Assembly: GCA_016213625.1 (NCBI GenBank)
Contig: JACQZZ010000050.1
Coordinates: 1-36,177 of the forward strand
Reading direction: 5' to 3'
Origin: Actinomycetota bacterium
GTDB taxonomy: Bacteria > Actinomycetota > Acidimicrobiia > Acidimicrobiales > Ilumatobacteraceae
DNA: 36,177 bases
A program made the position numbers and the translations under genes. Shown piece after piece: positions 17,420 to 24,945 of this stretch. Numbering within the stretch: the stretch's first letter is position 1; every line of letters begins with the position of its first letter. Under the pieces are notes generated by a model. That model had not been told where the DNA came from, did not search any database, and saw nothing but the letters and a program-made list of their open reading frames with translations.

Positions 17420-18847
17420 CTACGACGCCACCGGCGACAGCGAGTCGACACTCGGCGAGGTGTTCGCCGCGAGCAATGCGGCACCGAGCAGGTCCCACGG
17501 GCCGGCGAAGCCGGCGGCCGACGCGCCGTTCAGGATGAGCACGAACTCCACCTCGTCGTCGCCCGACACGTAGTAACCACAGAGCGCCTTCACCTCGCGC
17601 AGACTGCCGGTCTTCGCCCGCAGCACGCCAGTGAGACCGTCCTGTTCGAACTTGCCGTCGAGTGTCGACCCGTCCTGGCCGGCCGTCGCCATCCCGCTGC
17701 CCACCACGTCGACCGCCGCGCCCCGTTGCAGCACGGCCAGCAACACCTCACACGTGAGTCGGTTCTCACGCGACAGACCGGAGCCGTCGACCAGTACGAC
17801 ACCGTCGGTGGACAGGCCCCACTGCACCAGCCGATCGACCACCGCTTGCAGGCCGTCGACCCGGGTGCCCTTCGAGGACACGGCGAGCCCCATCTCCTTC
17901 ACCAGCATCTCGGCCGTGAGGTTGTCGCTGGTGACCAGCATCTCGTTGACGATGGCCGACAGCGGTTGCGACGTGGTCGTGGCCAGGGCCACACCGTCGG
18001 CCGGTGCCACTCCGGTGGATGCGTCGCCCGACACGGCGATGCCACGATCTTCGAGGAGCCGAGTGAGCGTGCCGGCCGCGCTGGCCGCGGGATCGGAGCC
18101 CAGCGCACCATTTCGACCGACCGAGTCGTTCACCACCAGTGCACCCACGGCCACGCCATCGATCGAGCGTCGGATGTCGTCGCTCCAGCCGGGCGGGTAG
18201 CGCTCGTCGTCGTACCGTGACCCGTCGCCCACCACGCCGCCGGTGATCGACGTGACTCCGGCGGCCACCAAGGCGTCGGCCAATGCCTCCACGCCGGTGC
18301 TGTTGATGGGCGGACGTGCGTGCGACGGCGTGATCTCGGTGTACCACTGCTCGCTCAGCACCGGGTCGCCGCCACCCACGAGGTACACGTCGCCGTCGAC
18401 CACGCCGTTCACCGGTGCCGGGCCGACGACCTTGGTCGTGAACACCGTGCCCGCGCCGAGGATCTCCACTGCGGCAGCGGCGATGACCACCTTCAGATTG
18501 CTGGCCGGGATGACCGGGGTGGTGGTGTTCGCCCCCGCGATGAGCCGGTCGTCGACGCCCATCGCCATGCACGAACCACCGTCCACGGTGGCCGCGAGCG
18601 GCTGGACCGCGTCGATCAGGATGTCTTCGCGGCGGTCGCTCACCATCGGCGACGGCGCACGCCGAGCGGAGAGCAGCGGCGTCGGCAACGCAGCGGGCAG
18701 CACCGGTGCCACCGTGGTGGAAGTGACCGGCACCGACACCTCGTCGCTGCGACCGTCGGCCACCACCCACAGCCCGGCGAGCCCGATGGCCGGCACGGCG
18801 GCGAGCACTGCCAGGACGGCGACAGGGTGACGAGCGCGACGGGGCAC
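17420..18847 (-). CDS. dacB: D-alanyl-D-alanine carboxypeptidase/endopeptidase, DacB (PBP4) family
   Basis: Penicillin-binding protein that trims or cleaves peptidoglycan side chains outside the membrane. The 475-residue product starts at GTG 18847 with a basic stretch and a hydrophobic segment (about 9-31) serving as signal or anchor. All three serine-peptidase motifs are present: SNLK (116-119, nucleophile Ser116 and Lys119), SDN (307-309) and KTG (412-414). The large insert after the first motif, ending GDGSRYDDERYPPGW, is typical of S13 peptidases. The open frame runs on to 19318, but that part opposes the HD gene and lacks sense. TAGCCT (minus strand, 18856-18861) lies eight bases before the GTG with no Shine-Dalgarno, so a leaderless message is possible. 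truA follows after nine bases. Confidence 0.93.
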   Translation of the reverse strand: MPRRARHPVAVLAVLAAVPAIGLAGLWVVADGRSDEVSVPVTSTTVAPVLPAALPTPLLSARRAPSPMVSDRREDILIDAVQPLAATVDGGSCMAMGVDDRLIAGANTTTPVIPASNLKVVIAAAAVEILGAGTVFTTKVVGPAPVNGVVDGDVYLVGGGDPVLSEQWYTEITPSHARPPINSTGVEALADALVAAGVTSITGGVVGDGSRYDDERYPPGWSDDIRRSIDGVAVGALVVNDSVGRNGALGSDPAASAAGTLTRLLEDRGIAVSGDASTGVAPADGVALATTTSQPLSAIVNEMLVTSDNLTAEMLVKEMGLAVSSKGTRVDGLQAVVDRLVQWGLSTDGVVLVDGSGLSRENRLTCEVLLAVLQRGAAVDVVGSGMATAGQDGSTLDGKFEQDGLTGVLRAKTGSLREVKALCGYYVSGDDEVEFVLILNGASAAGFAGPWDLLGAALLAANTSPSVDSLSPVAS

Positions 18848-18968
18848 GATGATCCAGGCTACGGCGAGCGACGCCGGCCCGGGTGTCAGCCAGCGCGACA
18901 CGCGCGGCCCGAACGGGAAACGGAAGGTGGCCGGACGATGAACAACGTCTGAATGGAAGGGGTGGCGG

Positions 18969-19622
18969 ATGACCGGCGTTTTCAGGCCGCTGAGCACCGC
19001 ACTAGTGTCGATGTCGATGGACGAATCCCGAGTCGCCCGACGCCCGCGATTGCTCGCGCCGCGCGTCGAGCTGCGCGACAGCGGCACGTGGTTGCACTGG
19101 CTCGACGAAGCCTTCCGCGACACGCCGGCTCGCACCTGGCACTCGCGCAGCGTGTGGCACCGAGCGGTTTCGGCTCGTCGCCACGAGCTGCACTGGTTGG
19201 CCAGCGATCGCATGGAGACCCTGGAACTCGCAGCCCTCCTGCACGACGTCGGCCGAGCACTCGACCCCGACAACACCGAACCGCACGGCTTCGTCGGCGC
19301 GCGTTTCCTCGACACCATCGGCCTCCACGATGTGGCGCCATTGGTGGCTCACCACTCGGCCGCCCAGATCGAAGCCGCGGATCGCGGCATGTCGCACCTC
19401 GACGTGTGGCAATCCGACAGTGAGTTGCTGGCGATCCTCACCTATCTCGACCGCACCACGTCGGCGAGCGGCGAGCCGGTCACGTTCGACGAACGTCGAG
19501 CCTCGACTGCTCAGCGCTACGGCCATGCCTCGGCGCAGATGCGCTGGTTCGACGAGTCGCTCCCCGTCGCCCGTCACGGCGCGACGTTGATGCAGCGACA
19601 GCCCGCGTTCCTCGTCGCCTGA
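18969..19622 (+). CDS. HD-domain metal-dependent phosphohydrolase, substrate unknown
   Basis: The 217-residue protein has an HD-superfamily metal-binding pattern: His64 (VWHRAV), His92-Asp93 in LAALLHDVGRALDP, His128-His129 in LVAHHS, and Asp161 in TYLDRTT. Such proteins hydrolyse phosphate esters of nucleotides or second messengers; nothing here points to one substrate. No signal peptide or membrane segment. ATG at 18969 is supported by AAGGGG at 18957-18962 with a six-base gap; ATGs at 19011 and 19017 are in frame and could be the true start. It is divergent from dacB and convergent with rplQ, sharing a terminator hairpin with it. Confidence 0.82.
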   Translation: MTGVFRPLSTALVSMSMDESRVARRPRLLAPRVELRDSGTWLHWLDEAFRDTPARTWHSRSVWHRAVSARRHELHWLASDRMETLELAALLHDVGRALDPDNTEPHGFVGARFLDTIGLHDVAPLVAHHSAAQIEAADRGMSHLDVWQSDSELLAILTYLDRTTSASGEPVTFDERRASTAQRYGHASAQMRWFDESLPVARHGATLMQRQPAFLVA

Positions 19623-19645
19623 CTCACGCCTGGTCGGAGAACGCA

Positions 19646-19677
19646 AACGGGCGGCGCCCCGAAGGACGCCGCCCGTT
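19646..19677. terminator. Bidirectional hairpin between HD gene and rplQ
   Basis: Perfect 11-base arms AACGGGCGGCG (19646-19656) and CGCCGCCCGTT (19667-19677) with a 10-base loop sit between convergent genes. The minus-strand product is followed by GTTTGCGTTCT, a poor T-tract; it probably ends the alpha operon and the HD transcript. Confidence 0.8.
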
Positions 19678-19692
19678 CGACAGAACGTGGGA

Positions 19693-20064
19693 TCAGACGA
19701 GCTCGACGCGAGCCATCGGCGCGTTGTCGCCCTGGCGCGGCCCGAGCTTCAGGATGCGCAGGTAGCCACCATTGCGCTCCGTGTAGCGCGGGGCCACATC
19801 GGTGACGAGCTTGTGCGTCATCTCCTTGTCACCCAGGTAGCCCTGGATCTGACGAATGCGATGCACGCGCATCGGACCCTCTTCCTGGGCCTTCTTCGCC
19901 TTGGTGATGAGCTTCTCGGCGATGGGGCGCAGGGCCTTCGCCTTCGCCTCGGTGGTGACGATGGCCTCGGCCGCGATGAGCGACGCGGCGAGGTTGGCCA
20001 TCATGAGCTTCTGGTGTTGCGAGCTGCCGCCGAAATTGCGGGCCCGACGAGGGGTTGCAGGCAT
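19693..20064 (-). CDS. rplQ: 50S ribosomal protein L17
   Basis: Large-subunit protein near the exit tunnel. The 123-residue product has the L17 core SSQHQKLMMANLAASLIAAEAIVTTEAKAKALRPIAEKLITKAK and the conserved end YLRILKLGPRQGDNAPMARVELV. It is last in the alpha operon, 29 bases after rpoA, and is followed by a strong hairpin. Confidence 0.98.
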   Translation of the reverse strand: MPATPRRARNFGGSSQHQKLMMANLAASLIAAEAIVTTEAKAKALRPIAEKLITKAKKAQEEGPMRVHRIRQIQGYLGDKEMTHKLVTDVAPRYTERNGGYLRILKLGPRQGDNAPMARVELV

Positions 20065-20093
20065 GACTTCTTTCTCCTCTTACAGATTTCTGC

Positions 20094-21026
20094 TCAGCCG
20101 CGCAGCGTGAGGCCGCGCTCGTCGAGCTTCTGCTTCACTTCATCGAGGCTCTTCTGCCCGAAGTTGGTGATGTTCAGCAGGTCGTCTTCGGTCTTGGTGA
20201 GCAGTTCGCCCACGGTGTTGATCTGCGCACGCTTGAGGCAGTTGCGGGGGCGCTCGGACAGATCGAGGTCTTCGATGGGCAGGTCGAGGTCGGGCGAGGT
20301 GTTCGCCGTGCTGGCGACCTCACCGAGCTCGAGACCCTGCGGCTCGTCGGACAGGTTGGCCACCAGATCGACCAACGAGCGCAGCGTGGCGCCGGCCGAG
20401 GCCAGGGCCTCGCGGGGCGTGATGCTGCCATCGGTGGTGATGTCGAGCACGAGGCGCTCGTAGTTGGTGCTCTGCTCGACGCGGGTGGGCTCGATCTCGA
20501 ACATCACGCGGCGGACCGGCGAGAAGATGGCGTCCACCGGCACGACGCCGATGGTGCGGTTCTGCGCATCGCGGTCGCTGGACAGGTAGCCACGGCCACG
20601 GCCCACGGTGAGGTCGACGGCCAGGCGGGCCTTGCCGTTCAGCGAGGCGAGGTGCAGATCCTTGTTGAGGATGTCGATCTCGCTTGGGCACTTGATGTCG
20701 CCTGCGGTGATCTCGGCCGGGCCACGCACGTCGAGACGCAGCGTGACTTCCTCGTCGGACGTCGAGGTGACCACGATGTCCTTGATGTTGAGGATGATGT
20801 CGGTGACATCCTCGGCGATGCCGGCGATGGTGTCGAACTCGTGCAGCGCGTCGTCGAAGCGGACCGACGTGATGGCCGCGCCGGGGATGCTGCTGAGCAG
20901 GGTGCGGCGCAGCGAGTTGCCGATGGTGTGACCGAAGCCGGGCTCGAGCGGGCCGACGGCGAACCGCTGCCGAGTGGGGTGGTCGTCGCCGAGAGCTTCG
21001 ACGGTGGGGCGCTGAATGACGAGCAT
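20094..21026 (-). CDS. rpoA: DNA-directed RNA polymerase subunit alpha
   Basis: Assembly platform of RNA polymerase and contact point for UP elements and activators. The 310-residue protein has the N-terminal dimerisation domain (about 1-225; EPGFGHTIGNSLRRTLLSSIPGAAIT) and the C-terminal domain (about 240-310; IEDLDLSERPRNCLKRAQINTVGELL, ending SLDEVKQKLDERGLTLRG) joined by an acidic linker. ATG at 21026 has AGAGG five bases upstream. It sits between rpsD (31 bases) and rplQ (29 bases), as in other actinobacteria. Confidence 0.98.
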   Translation of the reverse strand: MLVIQRPTVEALGDDHPTRQRFAVGPLEPGFGHTIGNSLRRTLLSSIPGAAITSVRFDDALHEFDTIAGIAEDVTDIILNIKDIVVTSTSDEEVTLRLDVRGPAEITAGDIKCPSEIDILNKDLHLASLNGKARLAVDLTVGRGRGYLSSDRDAQNRTIGVVPVDAIFSPVRRVMFEIEPTRVEQSTNYERLVLDITTDGSITPREALASAGATLRSLVDLVANLSDEPQGLELGEVASTANTSPDLDLPIEDLDLSERPRNCLKRAQINTVGELLTKTEDDLLNITNFGQKSLDEVKQKLDERGLTLRG

Positions 21027-21057
21027 GGGTGCCTCTGGTGCAGGGAAGGTGGCCGGA

Positions 21058-21675
21058 TTACTTCGAGTAGAGCTCGACGATGAGCGATTCGCGGACGGGC
21101 ACGTCGATGTGCTCGCGCTGCGGCAGGTCGCGAACTGTGACCTGCTTGCCGCCGTCGCCGGTCTCGAGCCAACCCACGACCGAACGGTCGAGGACGTCGA
21201 GGTTGTGCTGGATGACGATCATCGCCTGCGCCTTGGGCGAGAGCGACACGACGTCGCCCTTCTTGACGCGGTAACTGCGGATGTCGACGCGCTTGCCGTT
21301 GACCTGGATGAGGCCGTGGCTCACGAACTGACCGGCCTGCGGACGGGTGGATGCCCAGCCGGCGCGGTACACGATGTTGTCGAGGCGCTGCTCGAGCAGA
21401 CGCAGCAGGTTCTCACCCGTGGGGCCCTGCAGACGCACGGCCTCTTCGTAGGTGTTGCGGAACTGACGCTCGAGGACGCAGTAGATGTACTTCGCCTTCT
21501 GCTTCTCCTGGAGTTGGGCCAGGTACTCGCTGCCGGCGTTGCGGCGACGAGTGCGGCCGTGCGCGCCGGGAGGGAAGGGGCGACGATCGAGAGCCTTGCG
21601 GCCCTTCTCGTTCTCGTAGATGTTGATGCCGAGGCGGCGCGACACGCGCACCTTCGGGCCGGTGTAACGAGCCAT
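21058..21675 (-). CDS. rpsD: 30S ribosomal protein S4
   Basis: Primary 16S rRNA-binding protein; in enterobacteria S4 represses the alpha operon. The 205-residue product starts MARYTGPKVRVSRRLGI, contains the S4 RNA-binding domain (about 96-160; RLDNIVYRAGWASTRPQAGQ, HGLIQVNGKRVDIRSYRVKKGD) and has family length. The longer frame to 21735 is rejected because ATG at 21675 matches S4 and the rest overlaps rpsK. No four-cysteine zinc motif is present at the N-terminus, as in the Cys-free S4 form. Confidence 0.98.
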   Translation of the reverse strand: MARYTGPKVRVSRRLGINIYENEKGRKALDRRPFPPGAHGRTRRRNAGSEYLAQLQEKQKAKYIYCVLERQFRNTYEEAVRLQGPTGENLLRLLEQRLDNIVYRAGWASTRPQAGQFVSHGLIQVNGKRVDIRSYRVKKGDVVSLSPKAQAMIVIQHNLDVLDRSVVGWLETGDGGKQVTVRDLPQREHIDVPVRESLIVELYSK

Positions 21676-21679
21676 GGGA

Positions 21680-22078
21680 TCAGGTCCTGCGACGCTTGGG
21701 CTGACGGCAGCCGTTGTGGGGGACGGGGGTGACATCCTTGATCGAAGTGACCTCGATGCCGGTGTTCTGAATGCTGCGGACGGCGGTGTCGCGACCCGAA
21801 CCCGGGCCCTTCACCTGCACTTCGACGCGACGCAGGCCGTGCTCCATCGCGGCGCGGGCTGCCTTCTCGGCGGCCATCTGCGCGGCGAACGGGGTGCTCT
21901 TGCGCGACCCCTTGAAGCCGACGCCACCGGACGAGGCCCACGAGATGACGTTGCCCTCGGTGTCGGTGATGGAGACGATGGTGTTGTTGAACGAGCTCTT
22001 GATGTGGACGACACCATTGGTGACGTTCTTGCGCTCGCGCTTGCGGGGGCGGCGACCGCCCGGCTTCGGCTTCGCCAT
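21680..22078 (-). CDS. rpsK: 30S ribosomal protein S11
   Basis: Platform protein of the small subunit. The 132-residue product has [56 protein letters not shown] and the invariant end [18 protein letters not shown]. Its ATG shares one base with the rpsM stop (TAATG), and rpsD starts four bases after its stop, so translation is tightly coupled. Confidence 0.98.
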   Translation of the reverse strand: MAKPKPGGRRPRKRERKNVTNGVVHIKSSFNNTIVSITDTEGNVISWASSGGVGFKGSRKSTPFAAQMAAEKAARAAMEHGLRRVEVQVKGPGSGRDTAVRSIQNTGIEVTSIKDVTPVPHNGCRQPKRRRT

Positions 22079-22458
22079 TACTTCCTCACAGCCTTCTTCT
22101 TGTTGGCGACGGTCTTCTTCGGACCCTTACGGGTACGGGCGTTGGTGTGGGTGCGCTGGCCACGCACGGGCAGGCCCTTGCGGTGACGAACGCCCTGCAG
22201 GCACCCGATCTCGATCTTGCGCTTGATGTCTTGCGCCACGTCGCGGCGCAGGTCGCCCTCGACCGTGATGTTCGCATCGACCCAGGCACGGATCTTGTTG
22301 ATCTCGTCCTCGGTGAGGTTACGAACGCGCTCGTTCGGGTTCAGCCCCGTGTCGGCGCAGATGCGCTGCGCCGTGGGCTTGCCGATACCGAAGATGTAGG
22401 TGAGCGAAATCTCCAACCGCTTCTCGCGGGGAATGTCGACGCCGGAAATACGTGCCAT
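22078..22458 (-). CDS. rpsM: 30S ribosomal protein S13
   Basis: Head protein that contacts the P-site tRNA and forms bridges to the large subunit. The 126-residue product begins [26 protein letters not shown] and has the conserved [26 protein letters not shown] tail. It follows rpmJ by 16 bases and overlaps rpsK by one base. Confidence 0.98.
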   Translation of the reverse strand: MARISGVDIPREKRLEISLTYIFGIGKPTAQRICADTGLNPNERVRNLTEDEINKIRAWVDANITVEGDLRRDVAQDIKRKIEIGCLQGVRHRKGLPVRGQRTHTNARTRKGPKKTVANKKKAVRK

Positions 22459-22474
22459 CGTGCGATCTTCTCTT

Positions 22475-22588
22475 TCAGCCCTGGCGCTGCTTGTGACGGG
22501 GGTTCTCGCAAATCACGCGCACGCTGCCATGGCGGCGAATGACCTTGCACTTCTCGCAAATTTTCTTGACGCTCGGTCGAACCTTCAT
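22475..22588 (-). CDS. rpmJ: 50S ribosomal protein L36 (zinc-ribbon form)
   Basis: Very small ribosomal protein, 37 residues, translating to [20 protein letters not shown] followed by [17 protein letters not shown]. The zinc ligands Cys11, Cys14, Cys27 and His32 are all present, so this is the C+ form that binds zinc; zinc-starved actinobacteria often switch to a Cys-less copy elsewhere. It lies between infA (37 bases) and rpsM (16 bases), the standard place. The ribosome-binding site (AGAAAG) is weak. Confidence 0.97.
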   Translation of the reverse strand: MKVRPSVKKICEKCKVIRRHGSVRVICENPRHKQRQG

Positions 22589-22625
22589 GGTGACGTGCTT
22601 TCTCGAGACCTTCTGGACTTCTGAC

Positions 22626-22850
22626 TTACTTGTAGCGATACGTGATGCGACCCCGAGTGAGGTCGTACGGAGTGAGTTCCACCTGCACCTTGTCGCCGGG
22701 GAGAATACGGATGTAGTGCATCCGCATCTTTCCGGAGATGTGCGCCAACACCTTGTGGCCGTTCTCGAGCTCGACCCGGAACATCGCGTTCGGGAGCGAC
22801 TCGAGGATCGTGCCCTCGAGCACGATGGCGTCGTCTTTCGGCTTGGGCAG
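22626..22850 (-). CDS. infA: Translation initiation factor IF-1, probable CTG start
   Basis: Binds the ribosomal A site and assists IF-2 and IF-3 in start selection. The OB-fold core [40 protein letters not shown] and [16 protein letters not shown] is almost invariant. The start is unusual. No ATG or GTG fits; a TTG at 22868 would give 80 residues but has no Shine-Dalgarno, whereas a CTG at 22850 gives [13 protein letters not shown] (74 residues, close to the family) and is preceded five bases upstream by a perfect GAGGAGG (22856-22862). CTG is therefore preferred. It heads the alpha operon behind a structured leader and a good promoter. The usual secY-adk-map genes are not upstream. Confidence 0.95.
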   Translation of the reverse strand: MPKPKDDAIVLEGTILESLPNAMFRVELENGHKVLAHISGKMRMHYIRILPGDKVQVELTPYDLTRGRITYRYK

Positions 22851-23003
22851 AACTGCCTCCTCGATCAATGGGGAAAAACGTCAACCCAAGTTCGTAGCGC
22901 GGCGATCACATTCAAAAGCCGCCCTCCAACTGTCAGTCCCAAACCGGACTGACCATGTGCTGGCGCACGTCGAAACGTGCGAGCGCATGAGGGCCGAGGA
23001 GCA
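22851..23003 (-). promoter_or_regulatory. Structured 5-prime leader of the infA operon
   Basis: About 145 bases of leader RNA with two strong hairpins: CGCACGT (22964-22970) with ACGTGCG (22975-22981), showing a TTCG loop on the transcript, and GTCAGTCC (22932-22939) with GGACTGAC (22946-22953), loop of six. A weaker GCGGC/GCCGC stem (22899-22903, 22918-22922) follows. A 7-codon frame MVSPVWD (22933-22956) runs through the second hairpin. No terminator T-run is seen. It could be an autogenous control site or attenuator; the role is inferred only. With 23004-23160 it forms the only gene-free stretch over 300 bases; the far part holds the infA promoter and the upstream region of the divergent ABC gene. 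Confidence 0.5.
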
Positions 23004-23032
23004 ATGCTACCGCCCGCGAATCTGAACACCAA
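23004..23032 (-). promoter_or_regulatory. Predicted promoter of the infA-rplQ operon
   Basis: On the minus strand -35 TTGGTG (23027-23032) and -10 TAGCAT (23004-23009) are 17 bases apart. It is the best sigma-70-like pair in the region and would start the message near 22997. Confidence 0.6.
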
Positions 23033-23160
23033 GTCCCTCTTCGCGCGAATCTGCGGCCACCGTAGCAACCGGCGACGCACCGGACGGGACATTCCATTTC
23101 CTTGCCACGTCTGGAAAATCGGCCGCCACCCGGGTGCCTCACGCACGAGACTGGGTGCTC

Positions 23161-24945
23161 ATGGCTCCGACGACCTCACGCTGGCGCGCCCTCGCGGCCC
23201 TCCTCCGGCCCGACGCACGGCGTTGGGTGGGCCTCGGCGCGCTCGTCGGTCTGAGCTCCGCGCTGGCGCTGGCGGGGCCCCTCGTGGTGCGCAGGATCGT
23301 CGACATCGCGACCGCCGGCGTCACGGGCGCTGATGGCGCCGACGCTGAATCGCGGATCACCACGTTGGCCATCGTCTTCTTGACCATCGCCGTCGTCACC
23401 CAGTTGATCCTGGTGGCAGTCGCCTGGTTCGCGACCGTCACCGCCTGGCGCACCACCAACCAGATCCGGCTCGACATGGCACGCCACGTGCTGGGGTTGG
23501 ACCACGAGTTCCATCGCACCCACACCCCGGGTGAGCTCATCCAACGAGTGGACGGCGACGTCACCTCGGTGAGCGACTTCCTGGGTCGGGTGGTGCCCAA
23601 GCTGGTGGGCGCACTCACGCTGGTGGGCGGGATGCTGGTGGTGCTCGCCTTCATCGACTGGCGCGTGGCCGTCGGCGCGACGCTGTACGTACTGCTCGCC
23701 GCAGCCAGCGTGGTGCGTGGCCGGCATCGGGCCGTGGGCGAGTCGAGCGACGAAATGGGCGCCTACGCTGCGCTGTACGGCGGCATCGAGGAACGACTCA
23801 CCGCGTCGGAGGACCTGCGGGCCAACGGCGCCGGTCGGCACGCGATGTGGCGGTTCATCGACGAGAGCGCACGCACGATGCGCAGCTCGGTGCGCCGTGA
23901 GAGCGCCTTCCTCCGCCTGTGGTGGGCCGTACAGGGCTCGGTGGCGCTGGGCTCGGTGGCCGCGCTCGTGGCCGGCACCGCACTGGTGGCGTCGGGCGCC
24001 ATCACCATCGGGACGGCGTTCCTCCTCTTCCAATACGTGCTGCTCCTCGAGCGTCCGCTCGAGGACGTGGTGCAGCAACTCGAGACCGTGCAGAAGGCCA
24101 ACGGTGCGATGGTCCGTGTCATCGACCTGTTGGCGGTGCAGCCGGCGGTGGTCGACGACGGCACCACGGTGCCGAGCGACGGTCCGCTGGAGGTGTCCTT
24201 CGACCACCTCGGCTTCGACTACGGCGATGGCGAGTCCGTGCTCACCGACGTGCACCTCACCCTCGGCGCAGGGCGGTCGATGGGCATCGTGGGGCGCACC
24301 GGCAGCGGCAAGACCACGCTGTCGCGTCTGGTCCTGCGACTGGTGGAAGCCACCGCCGGCGAGTTGCGCCTGAACGGCGTGCCCATCGCCGACATCCCCT
24401 TCTCCACGCTTCGTCGCCGGGTGGCGATGATTCCCCAGGAGGTGGAGCTGTTCTCGGGCACCATTCGCGACAACGTCACGCTGTTCGACCCCAGCCCGTC
24501 CGACGCACAGGTGGAACGGGCGCTCGAGCAGGCCGGGCTGGCTGCGCTCGTCGCCGGTGGCATCCACCGCGAGCTCGGTGCCGGCGGCGCCGGCCTGTCG
24601 GCGGGTGAGGCCCAGCTGCTGGCGCTCGCCCGGGTGTGGCTGCGCGACCCGGATCTGGTGGTGCTCGACGAGGCCACGGCACGTGTGGACCCCGAGACCG
24701 AAGCGAAGCTCGACGACGCCGTCACTGCGCTGATGAAGGGACGCACCACGCTGGTCATCGCCCACCGGCTGAGCACGCTGCGCCACGTCGACGAGATCCT
24801 GGTGCTCGACCACGGCCGTGTGCTCGAGCACGGCGAGCGCGACGCGCTGGCCGCCGACACGACGAGTCGCTTCCACCACCTGCTCGAGGTGGCGCTGGAA
24901 CCTGGCGCCCCCGACGCCGCCGAGGATCTGGAGTTGCTGGCATGA
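23161..24945 (+). CDS. ABC exporter half-transporter, degenerate signature subunit
   Basis: One half of a probable heterodimeric ABC exporter: an N-terminal six-helix membrane domain (about 1-315) with a fused ATPase (about 340-580). Counting from ATG 23161 (594 residues), Walker A GRTGSGKT is at 378-385, Walker B LVVLDE ends with catalytic Glu504, and the H-loop is IAHRLST. The signature is LSAGE instead of LSGGQ (479-483). Upstream GTGs (23134, 23155) are in frame and possible. Its stop overlaps the next ABC gene as ATGA. The cargo is unknown; lipid, drug or peptide are all possible. It is divergent from infA. Confidence 0.93.
   Translation: MAPTTSRWRALAALLRPDARRWVGLGALVGLSSALALAGPLVVRRIVDIATAGVTGADGADAESRITTLAIVFLTIAVVTQLILVAVAWFATVTAWRTTNQIRLDMARHVLGLDHEFHRTHTPGELIQRVDGDVTSVSDFLGRVVPKLVGALTLVGGMLVVLAFIDWRVAVGATLYVLLAAASVVRGRHRAVGESSDEMGAYAALYGGIEERLTASEDLRANGAGRHAMWRFIDESARTMRSSVRRESAFLRLWWAVQGSVALGSVAALVAGTALVASGAITIGTAFLLFQYVLLLERPLEDVVQQLETVQKANGAMVRVIDLLAVQPAVVDDGTTVPSDGPLEVSFDHLGFDYGDGESVLTDVHLTLGAGRSMGIVGRTGSGKTTLSRLVLRLVEATAGELRLNGVPIADIPFSTLRRRVAMIPQEVELFSGTIRDNVTLFDPSPSDAQVERALEQAGLAALVAGGIHRELGAGGAGLSAGEAQLLALARVWLRDPDLVVLDEATARVDPETEAKLDDAVTALMKGRTTLVIAHRLSTLRHVDEILVLDHGRVLEHGERDALAADTTSRFHHLLEVALEPGAPDAAEDLELLA

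Noticed and set aside
18848..19318. Upstream extension of the dacB frame
   Set aside because: It lies opposite the HD-domain gene and lacks a signal peptide in front; the GTG at 18847 directly precedes the hydrophobic signal segment.
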